64,000 nucleotides of DNA from Gulosibacter sp. 10 (lineage in GTDB: Bacteria; Actinomycetota; Actinomycetes; Actinomycetales; Microbacteriaceae). Each line of letters begins with the position of its first letter. Position 1 is the first letter of the stretch. The stretch spans positions 1 to 64,000 of the forward strand of contig NZ_FUIC01000051.1 of the NCBI RefSeq assembly GCF_900163695.1, given 5' to 3'. Positions 25,474-33,348 of the stretch are shown here, piece after piece. The position numbers and the translations under genes are program-made. The notes beneath the pieces are model-generated. The model had not been told where the DNA came from and made no database searches. It saw only the letters and a list, made by a program, of their open reading frames with translations.

Positions 25474-26711
25474 GGCAGGATCTCCCAGATCGTCAGTCGG
25501 TCGCCCGCGCGGACGGCGTCGACCTCGGCGGGTACGAGGGCGATGGCCTCGGCGGCCGCGAGGCGGCTCACGAGGTGCGACCCCGAGCCGCCGGCGGTGG
25601 CGGGGACCACACGCCCCGGTGCCGAGAATCGTACCGGCATGAACTGCAACCGGCCCGGAGGGCACCGCCAGCCCTCCGCCGCCTCGGCCTCGGAGACGCG
25701 GCGGGGCTCGGGGCCGTCGCCGCGGAGCACGCCGAGCGCGGGCCGCACGAACGCCTCGAACGAGGTGAACACGCTCACGGGGTTGCCGGGCAGCGCGAAG
25801 ACGAGGGCCCCCGAGGCGAGGCGGCCGAAGCCCTGCGGCTTGCCCGGCTGCATCGCGACCTTGTCGAAGCGGACGCCGGCCGTCGCATCCGCCGCGCCCT
25901 CGAGCTCGATCCGCACCACGTCGAAGGCGCCGACGCTCACCCCGCCGGTGGTCACGATCACGTCGGCGAGCCCAGCCGCGCGCTCCACCGCGGTCGCGAA
26001 CTCCCCGCCCCCGTCGCCGGCGCGGAACTCGCCGACGAGCTCCGCGTCGGCCTCCTCGACGAGCCCGCGCACGAGCGTCGTGTTCGAGTCGTAGAGCCGT
26101 CCGTGCTCGAGTTCCCCGCCCGGCCGCACGAGCTCGTCGCCGGTCGCGATGAGCGCGACCCGCGGGCGGGGGCGTACGGCGATCTCCGCGACCCCGACCG
26201 CGGCGATGCCCGCGAGCACGCGGGCACCCAGCCGCTCGCCCGGTTCGGCGACGACCGCGCCGACGGGCGCATCCTCGCCGCGGCGGCGGATGTGGGCGCC
26301 GGGCTTCGGCTCGGCCAGCACAGCGACGGCCGACGCGGCCTCGGCGCGCACGTCGACGCCCTGCGCGGTGGCCTCGAAAGGCACGATCGCGTCGGCGTCC
26401 GCGGGCACGGGCGAGCCGGTCATGACGCGCGCGCACTCGCCCGGGCCGAGCGGCGGATTCGCGCCGGAGCCGGCGGGGACGTCGGCGACCACCCGCAGCT
26501 CGACCGGGGCGTCCTCGCCCGCGCCCAGCACATCCTCGCGCCGTACGGCGAAGCCGTCCATCGCGGAGTTGTCGAAGCCGGGCAGCGGCACGCTCGAGAC
26601 GACGCGCTCTGCGAGGCGGAGGCCGCGCGCCTCGGCGAGCGGCACGCGCCTCGGGGCGAGGGGCTCGGCGGCGGCGATGACCGCGGCGAGCTGGCCGTCG
26701 AAGGGGATCAT
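25470..26711 (-). CDS. moeA: Molybdopterin molybdenumtransferase
   Basis: 413-aa MoeA, which inserts molybdate into adenylated molybdopterin. Blocks: GFDNSAMDGFAV near residue 46, RVMTGSPVPADADAIVPFE near 96, IATGDELV...YDSNTTLV near 190-210, TTGGVSVGAFDVV near 246, and PGKPQGFGRL...ALPGNPVSVFTSFE near 285-315. Starts in an ATGA overlap with the thiF-like gene and ends in one with moaC, so translation of the three is coupled. Confidence 0.95.
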   Translation of the reverse strand: MIPFDGQLAAVIAAAEPLAPRRVPLAEARGLRLAERVVSSVPLPGFDNSAMDGFAVRREDVLGAGEDAPVELRVVADVPAGSGANPPLGPGECARVMTGSPVPADADAIVPFEATAQGVDVRAEAASAVAVLAEPKPGAHIRRRGEDAPVGAVVAEPGERLGARVLAGIAAVGVAEIAVRPRPRVALIATGDELVRPGGELEHGRLYDSNTTLVRGLVEEADAELVGEFRAGDGGGEFATAVERAAGLADVIVTTGGVSVGAFDVVRIELEGAADATAGVRFDKVAMQPGKPQGFGRLASGALVFALPGNPVSVFTSFEAFVRPALGVLRGDGPEPRRVSEAEAAEGWRCPPGRLQFMPVRFSAPGRVVPATAGGSGSHLVSRLAAAEAIALVPAEVDAVRAGDRLTIWEILP

Positions 26712-28219
26712 GCGTACTCCTGATGCGGGGGTTCGGGCCGGGCCTCGGGCGGGGCCTGGGATTCGGAGGGGATCTGGGAAGCGAAGAGGCTCTGGGAAGC
26801 CGAGGGGTTCCGAGGACCGGAGGGGACCTGAGCCGGGGCCGGCGCCGGGCGCGGCTGCGGGGACCCGGCGAGCAGGGGCGCGAGCGCGGGGATCCCGCCG
26901 GGCAGCGCCTCGACGCGCTCCGCTCCGAGTTCGCGGAGCAACCCGACGGCGTACCGGGCGCGGGGGCCCTGCGCGCACACGACTCGGAGCGGCCGCGAGA
27001 GATCGAGTCCGGGCAGGTCGCGGCCGGAGGCGAGCGCCTCGGCGATGGATTCGAGGGGTACGCGCGCGGCCTCGCGGTCGAGCGCGAGTTCGGGATGGGC
27101 CGCGGGGCGCACATCGACGATGAGGGCGTCCGCGGGCAGCGCGAGACCTGGAGGCGTGGGATCCGGTGACGTGCGATCTGGCAGCGTGGGATCTGGCAGC
27201 GCGGAATCCGGCAGCTCGGGATCCGGCAGCTCGGGATCCGGCAGCGCGGAATCTGGCGGCGCGGGATCCGCCGGCGTGGCGGCTGGCAGCGCGGGATCTG
27301 CCCCGTGCCCCGGCGCGTCCGCATCCGGCCGGGTGGGCGGATGCGCGTGTCCATCCCCTGCGTCGCGAATGCTCGAGGGGTGCGCGTCCGGTCCCGGTCG
27401 CGCATCCGCCCTCGCACGCGCGTGCGCATTCGCATCCGTCCGTGCATCCGTTCGCGCCCGTGCGACGAGCGGGATCTCGCGCACCCGCCCCGTGCGCGCG
27501 TTCCAGGACCGCACGACGCCGATCATCGGCTTACCCGAGCCTGTGACGAGCTTGAGCGCCTCGCCGGCCATCGCCGCGCCGATCTCGCCCACGAGCGGCG
27601 CGAACACGCCCGCGGCGGCGCAGTCCGGGCCGGGCGTCGCGAGCTGCCGATCGCGGTCGAGTAGATCGTCCAGCCCCGGATCGCCGGGCCGGCCCGAGAG
27701 CACCGTGAGCATCCCGTCCCAGCCGAGCACGCTGCCCCAGACGAGCGGGATGCCCGCCGCGCGGCAGGCGTCGGCCACGGCGAACCGCGTGGGCCAGTGG
27801 TCCGTGGTGTCGAGCACCGCATCCGCGCCCTCGACCAGCGCCGCCGCATTGCCGCGGTCGAGCACGACGCGCATCGGGCGGACCTCGGCACCGGGCCCGA
27901 GCCCGGCGAGGGCGCGCGCCGCGACCTCGGCCTTGGGCAGCCCGAGGTCGGCCTCGCGGAAGAGGATCTGCCGGGCGAGGTTCGAGCGCTCGACCTCGTC
28001 GTGGTCGACGACGTCGAGGGCGCCGATGCCGGAGGAGGCGAGCAGCTGCAGCGCGGGGCAGCCGAGCCCGCCCGCGCCGATCACGACCACGCGCGCCGCC
28101 GCGGCGCGGGCGAGGCCCGGGGCGCCGTAGCCGAGCAGCCGCTCGTGGCGGGCCTGGCGCTCGCGCCGCTCCGCGGACGCGAGAGGGCCGGCTGACTGCT
28201 GCGGGGCGCTGGACGGCAT
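26708..28219 (-). CDS. ThiF/MoeB-type E1 enzyme fused to a rhodanese domain
   Basis: 503-aa protein. Residues ~20-270 are an E1-like adenylating domain: GAGGLGCPALQLLASSGIG near 48, DTTDHWPTR near 137, and the region with the likely acceptor cysteine in DCAAAGVFAPL near 198. The C-terminal part (~375-460) is a rhodanese domain with a catalytic Cys in VVCAQGPRA. The linker (~285-365) is very long and low complexity, with LPDPE-like pentapeptides from a 15-bp repeat. A second Ser/Pro-rich tail follows. It should adenylate MoaD and supply sulfur. No CxxC zinc pairs were seen, unlike classical MoeB. A -10 box lies 6 nt before the ATG. Confidence 0.88.
   Translation of the reverse strand: MPSSAPQQSAGPLASAERRERQARHERLLGYGAPGLARAAAARVVVIGAGGLGCPALQLLASSGIGALDVVDHDEVERSNLARQILFREADLGLPKAEVAARALAGLGPGAEVRPMRVVLDRGNAAALVEGADAVLDTTDHWPTRFAVADACRAAGIPLVWGSVLGWDGMLTVLSGRPGDPGLDDLLDRDRQLATPGPDCAAAGVFAPLVGEIGAAMAGEALKLVTGSGKPMIGVVRSWNARTGRVREIPLVARARTDARTDANAHARARADARPGPDAHPSSIRDAGDGHAHPPTRPDADAPGHGADPALPAATPADPAPPDSALPDPELPDPELPDSALPDPTLPDRTSPDPTPPGLALPADALIVDVRPAAHPELALDREAARVPLESIAEALASGRDLPGLDLSRPLRVVCAQGPRARYAVGLLRELGAERVEALPGGIPALAPLLAGSPQPRPAPAPAQVPSGPRNPSASQSLFASQIPSESQAPPEARPEPPHQEYA
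27177..27298. repeat. 15-bp coding minisatellite in the thiF-rhodanese gene
   Basis: About eight imperfect copies of a 15-bp unit (plus-strand GGCAGCGCGGGATCT and variants) encode the LPDPE/LPDSA linker on the minus strand. The period is a multiple of three, so copy-number change would keep the frame. Confidence 0.8.
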
Positions 28220-28225
28220 GGCACC

Positions 28226-28231
28226 AACCTA
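28226..28231 (-). promoter_or_regulatory. -10 box of a probable leaderless transcript (thiF-moeA-moaC-moaD operon)
   Basis: On the minus strand TAGGTT is followed by 6 nt and the ATG at 28219, with no ribosome site between. Confidence 0.55.
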
Positions 28232-28296
28232 TCGGAACCCGTGCGGGCGCCGCCCGGCGGGGGACGGCCACGGTCTCGGCCCTGCCCCGGGCCGGA

Positions 28297-28302
28297 TAGA
28301 CT
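28297..28302 (+). promoter_or_regulatory. -10 box for modABC
   Basis: TAGACT about 63 nt before the modA ATG, with AGAGGGAC as ribosome site near 28353. No -35 or ModE-type palindrome could be assigned with confidence. Confidence 0.4.
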
Positions 28303-28364
28303 CGACGGTGCGGCCGCCGTGCGCTTCGCGCCGCATGTTCCGAAGACGCGACAGAGGGACCACG

Positions 28365-29120
28365 ATGAAGACGATCCGCAGCGGACTGGCCATCGCCTCG
28401 GGAGCGGCGCTGCTCCTCGGCACGAGCGCGTGCAGCGCGCAGGACGGGGGCGAGGGCGAGACCCTGCACATCCTCGCCGCCGCCTCGCTCGATCAGGCGT
28501 TCACGCAGATCATCGACGACTTCTCTGCCGAGCATCCCGACGTCGAGGTCGCACCGCTCGTGACGGCCGGCTCGCAGGACCTCGTGCAGCAGGTGATCGA
28601 GGGCGCGCCCGCCGATGTCCTCGCGCTCGCGAGCGAACCGAGCGCGGCGCCGCTCGAGGAGGCAGGGGTCGAGACCGACTTCTCGATCTTCGCCGAGAAC
28701 ACGCTCGTCATCGCGGTGCAGCCGGGCAACCCGCACGACATCCAGGGGCTCGAGGACCTCGAGGCCGAGGACCTGCGCATCGCGATCTGCGCGGTCGAGG
28801 TACCCTGCGGCGCCGCGACCGAGGAGCTGCTCGGCCTCGCGGGGGTCGAGATCGCCGGCGCCACCGAGGAGACGAGCGTGTCCTCGGTACTCGCCAAGGC
28901 GGAGCTCGGCGAGGTGGACGCGGCGCTCGTCTACCGCAGCGACGTGGTGACCTCGAGCGGCGACCTGGAGGCCGTCGAGCCCGAGCAGGCCGCCGAGGTC
29001 GTCAACCGCTACCCGATCACCGCGCTCGGCGACAGCCCCGCCGCCACCGCCTTCGTCGAGTACGTCCGCTCCGAGGCGGGGCGCGAGGTGCTCGAAGAGG
29101 CCGGCCTGATCGTGCCGTGA
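28365..29120 (+). CDS. modA: Molybdate ABC transporter substrate-binding lipoprotein
   Basis: 251-aa molybdate/tungstate receptor. Signal peptide with a lipobox TSAC places the lipid-modified Cys at residue 23. The mature protein opens LHILAAASLDQAF, typical of ModA, with QPGNPHDIQGLEDL near 125 and EVPCGAATEELL near 147. Divergent from the Moco operon across a 145-bp gap and followed by modB in a GTGA overlap. It captures molybdate outside the cell for Moco-dependent enzymes such as the FdhF-like protein nearby. Confidence 0.95.
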   Translation: MKTIRSGLAIASGAALLLGTSACSAQDGGEGETLHILAAASLDQAFTQIIDDFSAEHPDVEVAPLVTAGSQDLVQQVIEGAPADVLALASEPSAAPLEEAGVETDFSIFAENTLVIAVQPGNPHDIQGLEDLEAEDLRIAICAVEVPCGAATEELLGLAGVEIAGATEETSVSSVLAKAELGEVDAALVYRSDVVTSSGDLEAVEPEQAAEVVNRYPITALGDSPAATAFVEYVRSEAGREVLEEAGLIVP

Positions 29121-29926
29121 CCCCCGCGCGCAGCCTCCACCGGGGCGGTACGCCCTGGCCCGTCGCCGTGCTCGCGGGGCTCGCGCTGCTCGCGATCATC
29201 GCCCCGCTCGCGGCGCTGCTGCTGCGCGTCGACTGGGTCGAGTTCCCGGGCATCCTCGCCTCGCCGACCGTGCTCGGCGCGCTCGGGCTCTCCTTCGGCA
29301 CCGCGCTCATCGCGACCATCGCCTGCATCCTGCTCGGCGTGCCGCTCGGCACGGCGCTCGCCCGAGCCCGGCCGCGTCCCGCGAGCCTCGGCCGGGCACT
29401 CGTGCTCGTGCCGCTGCTCATGCCCCCGCTCGTGGGCGGCCTCGCGCTGCTCTCGCTGTTCGGCCGCACCGGCGCGGTCGGCGGGCTGCTCGCCTCGCTC
29501 GGCATCGCGCTGCCGTTCACGACACCGGCCGTGGTGATCGCGCAGACCTTCGTGGCGCTGCCCTTCCTCGTGATCTCGGTCGAGCAGGCCGTGCGCGCCA
29601 TCGACCCCCGGCTCGAGCCGGTCGCGCGCACCCTGGGTGCTGGGCGCGGCGGCGTGTTCGCCCGGGTCACGCTGCCGCTCATCCGGCCGGCCATCCTCGC
29701 CGGGGCCACCATGAGCTTCTCCCGCGCGCTCGCTGAGTTCGGCGCCACGGCCCTGTTCGCGGGGAATGTCGAAGGGGTCACCCGCACGATGCCGCTCGCG
29801 ATCTACTCGGTGTTCAACGGCGCGGTCGGCGGGCCCGAGCAGGCCTACGCGCTCGCGGTGATCCTGGTTGCCTCGGCCGTGGCCGTGCTCATCGCCGTCC
29901 GCGGATGGCGGGTGCAGGGCGTATGA
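29117..29926 (+). CDS. modB: Molybdate ABC transporter permease
   Basis: 269-aa inner-membrane permease with about six hydrophobic helices. The cytoplasmic ATPase-coupling loop is seen in the region around FSRALAEFGATALFAGN near residue 200, the ModB hallmark. GTG start in a GTGA overlap with modA. It ends in an ATGA overlap with modC. Confidence 0.94.
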   Translation: MTPARSLHRGGTPWPVAVLAGLALLAIIAPLAALLLRVDWVEFPGILASPTVLGALGLSFGTALIATIACILLGVPLGTALARARPRPASLGRALVLVPLLMPPLVGGLALLSLFGRTGAVGGLLASLGIALPFTTPAVVIAQTFVALPFLVISVEQAVRAIDPRLEPVARTLGAGRGGVFARVTLPLIRPAILAGATMSFSRALAEFGATALFAGNVEGVTRTMPLAIYSVFNGAVGGPEQAYALAVILVASAVAVLIAVRGWRVQGV

Positions 29927-31269
29927 GCGGGAGGACCCGGGAGGACGGCGCGCCGGGCGCACGGGCATCGACGGCGACGGCATCCGGCGGAGGTGCGGAC
30001 CCGACGCTGGCCGGCCGGGCGATCGTGCGCCGGGGAGGGTTCGCCCTGGATGTGGAGCTCGCGCTGGGCGCCGGGGAGCGGCTCGCGGTGATCGGCCCTA
30101 ACGGCTCGGGCAAGTCGACGCTGCTCGCGGGCATCGCCGGGCTCGCGGAGCTGTCGCCCGAGAGCACCCTCGAGCTCGGCGGCAGGGCGCTGCGCGGCAC
30201 CCGGATCGAGGATCGCGGCATCGGCTTCCTCGCGCAGGACGGTCTGCTCTTCCCGCACCTGAGGGTGCTCGACAACGTCGCCTTCGGCCCGCGCTCGGCC
30301 GGCGCCCGCCGCCCGGACGCTCGGGCCTGTGCGCTCGAGCTGCTGCGCGAGGTGCAGGCGGAGCATCTCGCGGATGCGCGACCGGCCACGCTCTCGGGCG
30401 GCGAGCGGCAGCGGGTGGCGCTCGCCCGGGCGCTCGCGACCGATCCGGGGCTGCTCGTCCTCGACGAGCCCTTCGCCGCGCTCGACGTGGACGCGACGGT
30501 GCAGGTGCGCGAGCTCATTGCCGCGCAGGTCGAGGCGCGGGGGCTCTCGCTGCTGCTCGTCACGCACGACCTCGTCGACGCGCTCCGGCTCGCGGAGCGG
30601 GCGCTCGTGCTCGAACGCGGCCGCGTGGTCGAGTCGCTCGGCACCCGCGACCTCGCGCGGGCCCCGGCCGGCCGCTTCGCCGCGTCCTTCGCCGGGCTCG
30701 CGCGGCTGACGGGGACGATCGAGGCGGGCTGCTTCGCGACCGGCACGGGGGTGCGCATCCCGCTGCGAGGTGCGGGTGGGGATGGAGTCGGGCCGGGGCC
30801 GGGATCGGGGGCCGAGTCGGGATCGGCGGCCGAACCTGGCACGGGTTCCGAGGCCGGACTGGGGCACGGTGTCGACTCCGGGCCGAGGCGCGGGCCGGTG
30901 GCCGAACCTGGGCTCGAACCGGGCGATGCGGCGCTGCTGCTGGTGCGGCCGGATGAGGTGCGGCTCGAGGAGGCCGCCGGCGAAGAGGATCGAGACAGGG
31001 CTGGGATGGCTGTCGGTGTTCCTGGCATTCCCGGTACCCCCGGTGCCACTGGTGTTTCGGAGGCGCGGGCTGGGGCTCCGGGAGCCGAGGATCGCGTCGA
31101 GTCGCTCGTCGGCGACGGCTCGGCCGTGCTGGCGCGGCTCGAGAGCGGGCTGCTCGCCAGGGTTCCGGCGGATGCGGCGCCCGCCTCCGGGACGCCCGTG
31201 CGGGTCTCGGTGCTCGGCGGTCGGATCCGGCCCGCTGCCCCGGAGCCGGATGAGCGGCTGAGTAGCTAA
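29923..31269 (+). CDS. modC: Molybdate ABC transporter ATP-binding protein
   Basis: 448-aa ATPase, longer than usual ModC (~350 aa). Walker A GPNGSGKST is near residue 61, signature LSGGERQ near 155, Walker B LLVLDEPFAALD near 180, and the switch His in LLVTHDLVD near 211. The C-terminal TOBE-like half is broken by two Gly/Pro/Glu-rich insertions (about residues 285-330 and 362-385), whose DNA looks like degenerate repeats (for example GGTGTTCCTGGCATTCCCGG). Core motifs are intact, so it is likely active. Confidence 0.92.
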   Translation: MSGRTREDGAPGARASTATASGGGADPTLAGRAIVRRGGFALDVELALGAGERLAVIGPNGSGKSTLLAGIAGLAELSPESTLELGGRALRGTRIEDRGIGFLAQDGLLFPHLRVLDNVAFGPRSAGARRPDARACALELLREVQAEHLADARPATLSGGERQRVALARALATDPGLLVLDEPFAALDVDATVQVRELIAAQVEARGLSLLLVTHDLVDALRLAERALVLERGRVVESLGTRDLARAPAGRFAASFAGLARLTGTIEAGCFATGTGVRIPLRGAGGDGVGPGPGSGAESGSAAEPGTGSEAGLGHGVDSGPRRGPVAEPGLEPGDAALLLVRPDEVRLEEAAGEEDRDRAGMAVGVPGIPGTPGATGVSEARAGAPGAEDRVESLVGDGSAVLARLESGLLARVPADAAPASGTPVRVSVLGGRIRPAAPEPDERLSS

Positions 31270-31304
31270 GCCGCTGAACCGGTCAGCTGCCGGTCCGGGG
31301 CGGT

Positions 31305-31336
31305 CTGCCGGTTCGAGGGCCTGCCGGTTCGAGGGC
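31305..31336. repeat. Two exact copies of a 16-bp unit
   Basis: CTGCCGGTTCGAGGGC twice in tandem, with a third partial copy leading into hairpin element copy 3. Confidence 0.8.
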
Positions 31337-31346
31337 CTGCCGGTTC

Positions 31347-31399
31347 GGGACGAATAGCCTTGCCGGCTCAGATGCATGGTTCGCGGGGCTATTCGTCGC
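31347..31399. repeat. 53-bp hairpin element, copy 3
   Basis: Left arm GGGACGAATAGCC, 27-nt interior, right arm GGCTATTCGTCGC; 12 of 13 arm positions pair. Lies 78 bp after modC. Confidence 0.85.
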
Positions 31400-31479
31400 T
31401 GTTCGGGTTGGGAGTGTTCTGGTCTGCGGGGCAGCCGGTGGATTGGTGGTCTGCTGGTTCGGGGGCAGCCTGCCGGTTC

Positions 31480-31532
31480 GGGGCGAATAGCCTCGCGGGC
31501 TCAGATGTGTGCTTCGCGGGGCTATTCGTCGC
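31480..31532. repeat. 53-bp hairpin element, copy 4
   Basis: Left arm GGGGCGAATAGCC, right arm GGCTATTCGTCGC. Part of the second 133-bp unit. Confidence 0.85.
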
Positions 31533-31611
31533 TGTTCGGGTTGGGAGTGTTCTGGTCTGCGGCGCGGCCGGTGGATGGGCAGTCTGCTGGTTCGGGGGCG
31601 TCTGCCGGTTC

Positions 31612-31664
31612 GGGGCGAATAGCCTTGCCGACGCGGAGAGCTGCTTTGCCCGGCCATCCGCCCC
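31612..31664. repeat. 53-bp hairpin element, copy 5
   Basis: Left arm GGGGCGAATAGCC, right arm GGCCATCCGCCCC, same 53-bp span although the interior and right arm have diverged. Confidence 0.75.
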
Positions 31665-31720
31665 ATCCGCGCAGCCCCGCCCCATCCGCGCAGCCCTAGT
31701 TCCTTTCCCGCGGCTCTATC

Positions 31721-31758
31721 CCAATCCCCGAAACTCTGTCCAATCCCCGAAACCCTGT
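31721..31758. repeat. Two copies of a 19-bp unit
   Basis: CCAATCCCCGAAACTCTGT (31721) and CCAATCCCCGAAACCCTGT (31740), followed by a degraded third copy. Confidence 0.7.
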
Positions 31759-31908
31759 CCAACTCCCGCAGCCTCCTTCTCTCCCGCGCCCCCGCTGTCC
31801 GGTCGTCTGGTTCCTCTATCGATCCCGTCTCGCTCCGCAGGTCTCGCCCGGTGCACCCGGCACGCCCAACCCGTCCGGCACGCCCGGCGCGAGGCCATCG
31901 CCGGCTCG

Positions 31909-31914
31909 TAGAAT
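31909..31914 (+). promoter_or_regulatory. -10 box upstream of the DUF2207 gene
   Basis: TAGAAT 37 nt before GTG 31952, with ACGAAGGCGGA as ribosome site. Confidence 0.45.
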
Positions 31915-31951
31915 CAGGCGACTCGGCCGAACGACACGAAGGCGGAACCCC

Positions 31952-33052
31952 GTGCCCAGCTATGTCGACTCGACGCTCCTCGTGATCGCCGCCATCGCCG
32001 CGGTGCTCCTCTCGGCAGTGCAGATCGCCGTCTTCATCGTCTATCTGCATCAGCGGACGCGCGCGTTCTCGGTGAAGGACCGCGCGATCTATCCGCGCTA
32101 CGAGCCGCCCGAGGGCGTCTCGCCCCTGCAGGCGGCCACACTGCTCCCGAAGGGCCGGCACGGCGTCGCGGGCGAGCTGCTCGAGCTCGCGGTGCTGGGC
32201 GCGATCCGGATCGTGGCGCTCACCCGGGGCGCCGGCCGCGGCACCCGGTGGGGGATCGAGCTCGCGCATCCCCTCCCGCACGGCCTGCCCGGCCAGGCCG
32301 GGACGGTGCTCACCACGTTCTTCCCCTCCCCGTCCGCACCACTCGTCGAACTCGACCGCGTCGACCAGGCGACGAGACGACGGCTGCGGACGCTCGTGCG
32401 GGACATCCGCGAGGACCCGACCATGTCGAGCTCAGCGAACACGGGCGTCATGATGCTCTTCCCGGTCTTCATGGCGGTGCTGGCGCTCGGCGGCAACGTC
32501 CCCCTCGGCCTGTGGATCATCCGCAATCTGCCCGAGCCGTTCGACGTGCTCCTCGCACTGCTCTGCTGGGCGGCCGGCGCGCTGCAGCTGCTCGGGATCC
32601 GGCGCATTCACGGGGCGCGGCGCCCCACCGAGCACGGCAGGGCCGTGCTCGAGCACCTGGAGGGACTGCGGATGTTCATGACGATCGCCGAGGTCGACCG
32701 GCTGCGCATGCTGCAGGCCCCGGCCACGGCGCATCGCGATCCGCACTCGGCCGGGCAGCTGCTCCACCTGTACGAGCGGCTCCTGCCCTACGCGGCGGTG
32801 TTCGGCATCCTCGCCGAATGGGGCGACCTGGTGCGCGGGCTCTCGCTCGCCGCGGGGCAGGGCGAGCCCAACTGGTGCACGGGCGCCGACGGCGGGTTGC
32901 CCGACACGGGCCTCGGGTCGTTCGGCGGCTCCCTGGACAGCTTCTCGGACAGCCTCGAGAGCAGCGGCGCCGACAGCAATGGGGACGGCGGCCTCGGCGG
33001 CGACGGCGGAGGAGACGGCGGTGGCGGAGACGGCGGCGGTGGCGGCGACTGA
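31952..33052 (+). CDS. DUF2207-like membrane protein
   Basis: 366-aa membrane protein. One N-terminal helix (residues 8-32) is followed by YEPPEGVSPLQAATLL, the hallmark of the DUF2207 C-terminal half; two more helices lie at about residues 167-210. The tail is Ser/Gly/Asp rich and ends in a run of GGD repeats, comparable to the glycine-rich tails of this family. The large extracellular N-terminal domain usual in DUF2207 proteins is absent, so this is a short form. Function is unknown. GTG start with AAGGCGGA upstream. Confidence 0.75.
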   Translation: MPSYVDSTLLVIAAIAAVLLSAVQIAVFIVYLHQRTRAFSVKDRAIYPRYEPPEGVSPLQAATLLPKGRHGVAGELLELAVLGAIRIVALTRGAGRGTRWGIELAHPLPHGLPGQAGTVLTTFFPSPSAPLVELDRVDQATRRRLRTLVRDIREDPTMSSSANTGVMMLFPVFMAVLALGGNVPLGLWIIRNLPEPFDVLLALLCWAAGALQLLGIRRIHGARRPTEHGRAVLEHLEGLRMFMTIAEVDRLRMLQAPATAHRDPHSAGQLLHLYERLLPYAAVFGILAEWGDLVRGLSLAAGQGEPNWCTGADGGLPDTGLGSFGGSLDSFSDSLESSGADSNGDGGLGGDGGGDGGGGDGGGGGD

Positions 33053-33155
33053 GCCGAACAGGAGCAGGGACCCGAATTCGCCGGCGGACTGCGTGGACAC
33101 GGGCCGCCTCGTCGCGGCATCCTTCGAGGTCTGAACGCCAGGTGCATGCTCGACC

Positions 33156-33208
33156 GGGACGAATAGCCTCGCCGAGTCGAATACTCGGATGCGTCGGCCA
33201 TACAACCC
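33156..33208. repeat. 53-bp hairpin element, copy 6
   Basis: Left arm GGGACGAATAGCC, right arm GGCCATACAACCC (degraded). An inner stem CCGAGT-CGAAT-ACTCGG is intact. In the 296-bp gap after the DUF2207 gene, where nothing else was recognised. Confidence 0.75.
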
Positions 33209-33348
33209 GGCGCGGGCGGACCGGCAGCCCGGATCGTACACGCGGGAACGACTGCCGCGCGTTCGCCCCTGCGGCTGGGGATGCGCAGTCCTCCACAGGC
33301 CGAAGCCGGCGCCGGGAAAAGATGGCCCGATTCGGGTCGACTGGTGCC

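Larger units (their letters stand above)
31347..31664. repeat. Tandem duplication of a ~133-bp unit containing hairpin elements
   Basis: Units start at 31347, 31480 and 31612, each with a hairpin left arm. Units 1 and 2 are nearly identical throughout, including a 48-bp exact stretch beginning at 31384 and 31517. Unit 3 diverges after its first ~20 bp. This is local copying of one hairpin element with its flank. Confidence 0.85.
31270..31951. other. Gene-free repeat-rich spacer after modC
   Basis: 682 bp with no supportable gene. It contains a 16-bp repeat (31305-31336), a ~133-bp tandem duplication carrying three 53-bp hairpin elements (31347-31664), a 17-bp direct repeat CCCCATCCGCGCAGCCC near 31661-31695, a 19-bp repeat (31721-31758), and the promoter of the next gene (TAGAAT at 31909-31914). 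Confidence 0.8.

Noticed and set aside
28220-28364. Molybdate-responsive (ModE) operator or Moco riboswitch before modA
   Set aside because: No clear palindrome of the ModE type and no recognisable riboswitch fold could be found in the 145-bp gap.
31347-33208. Hairpin elements as classical insertion elements with target duplications
   Set aside because: Flanks of copies were compared and no consistent short direct duplication was found; no transposase gene is in the window.
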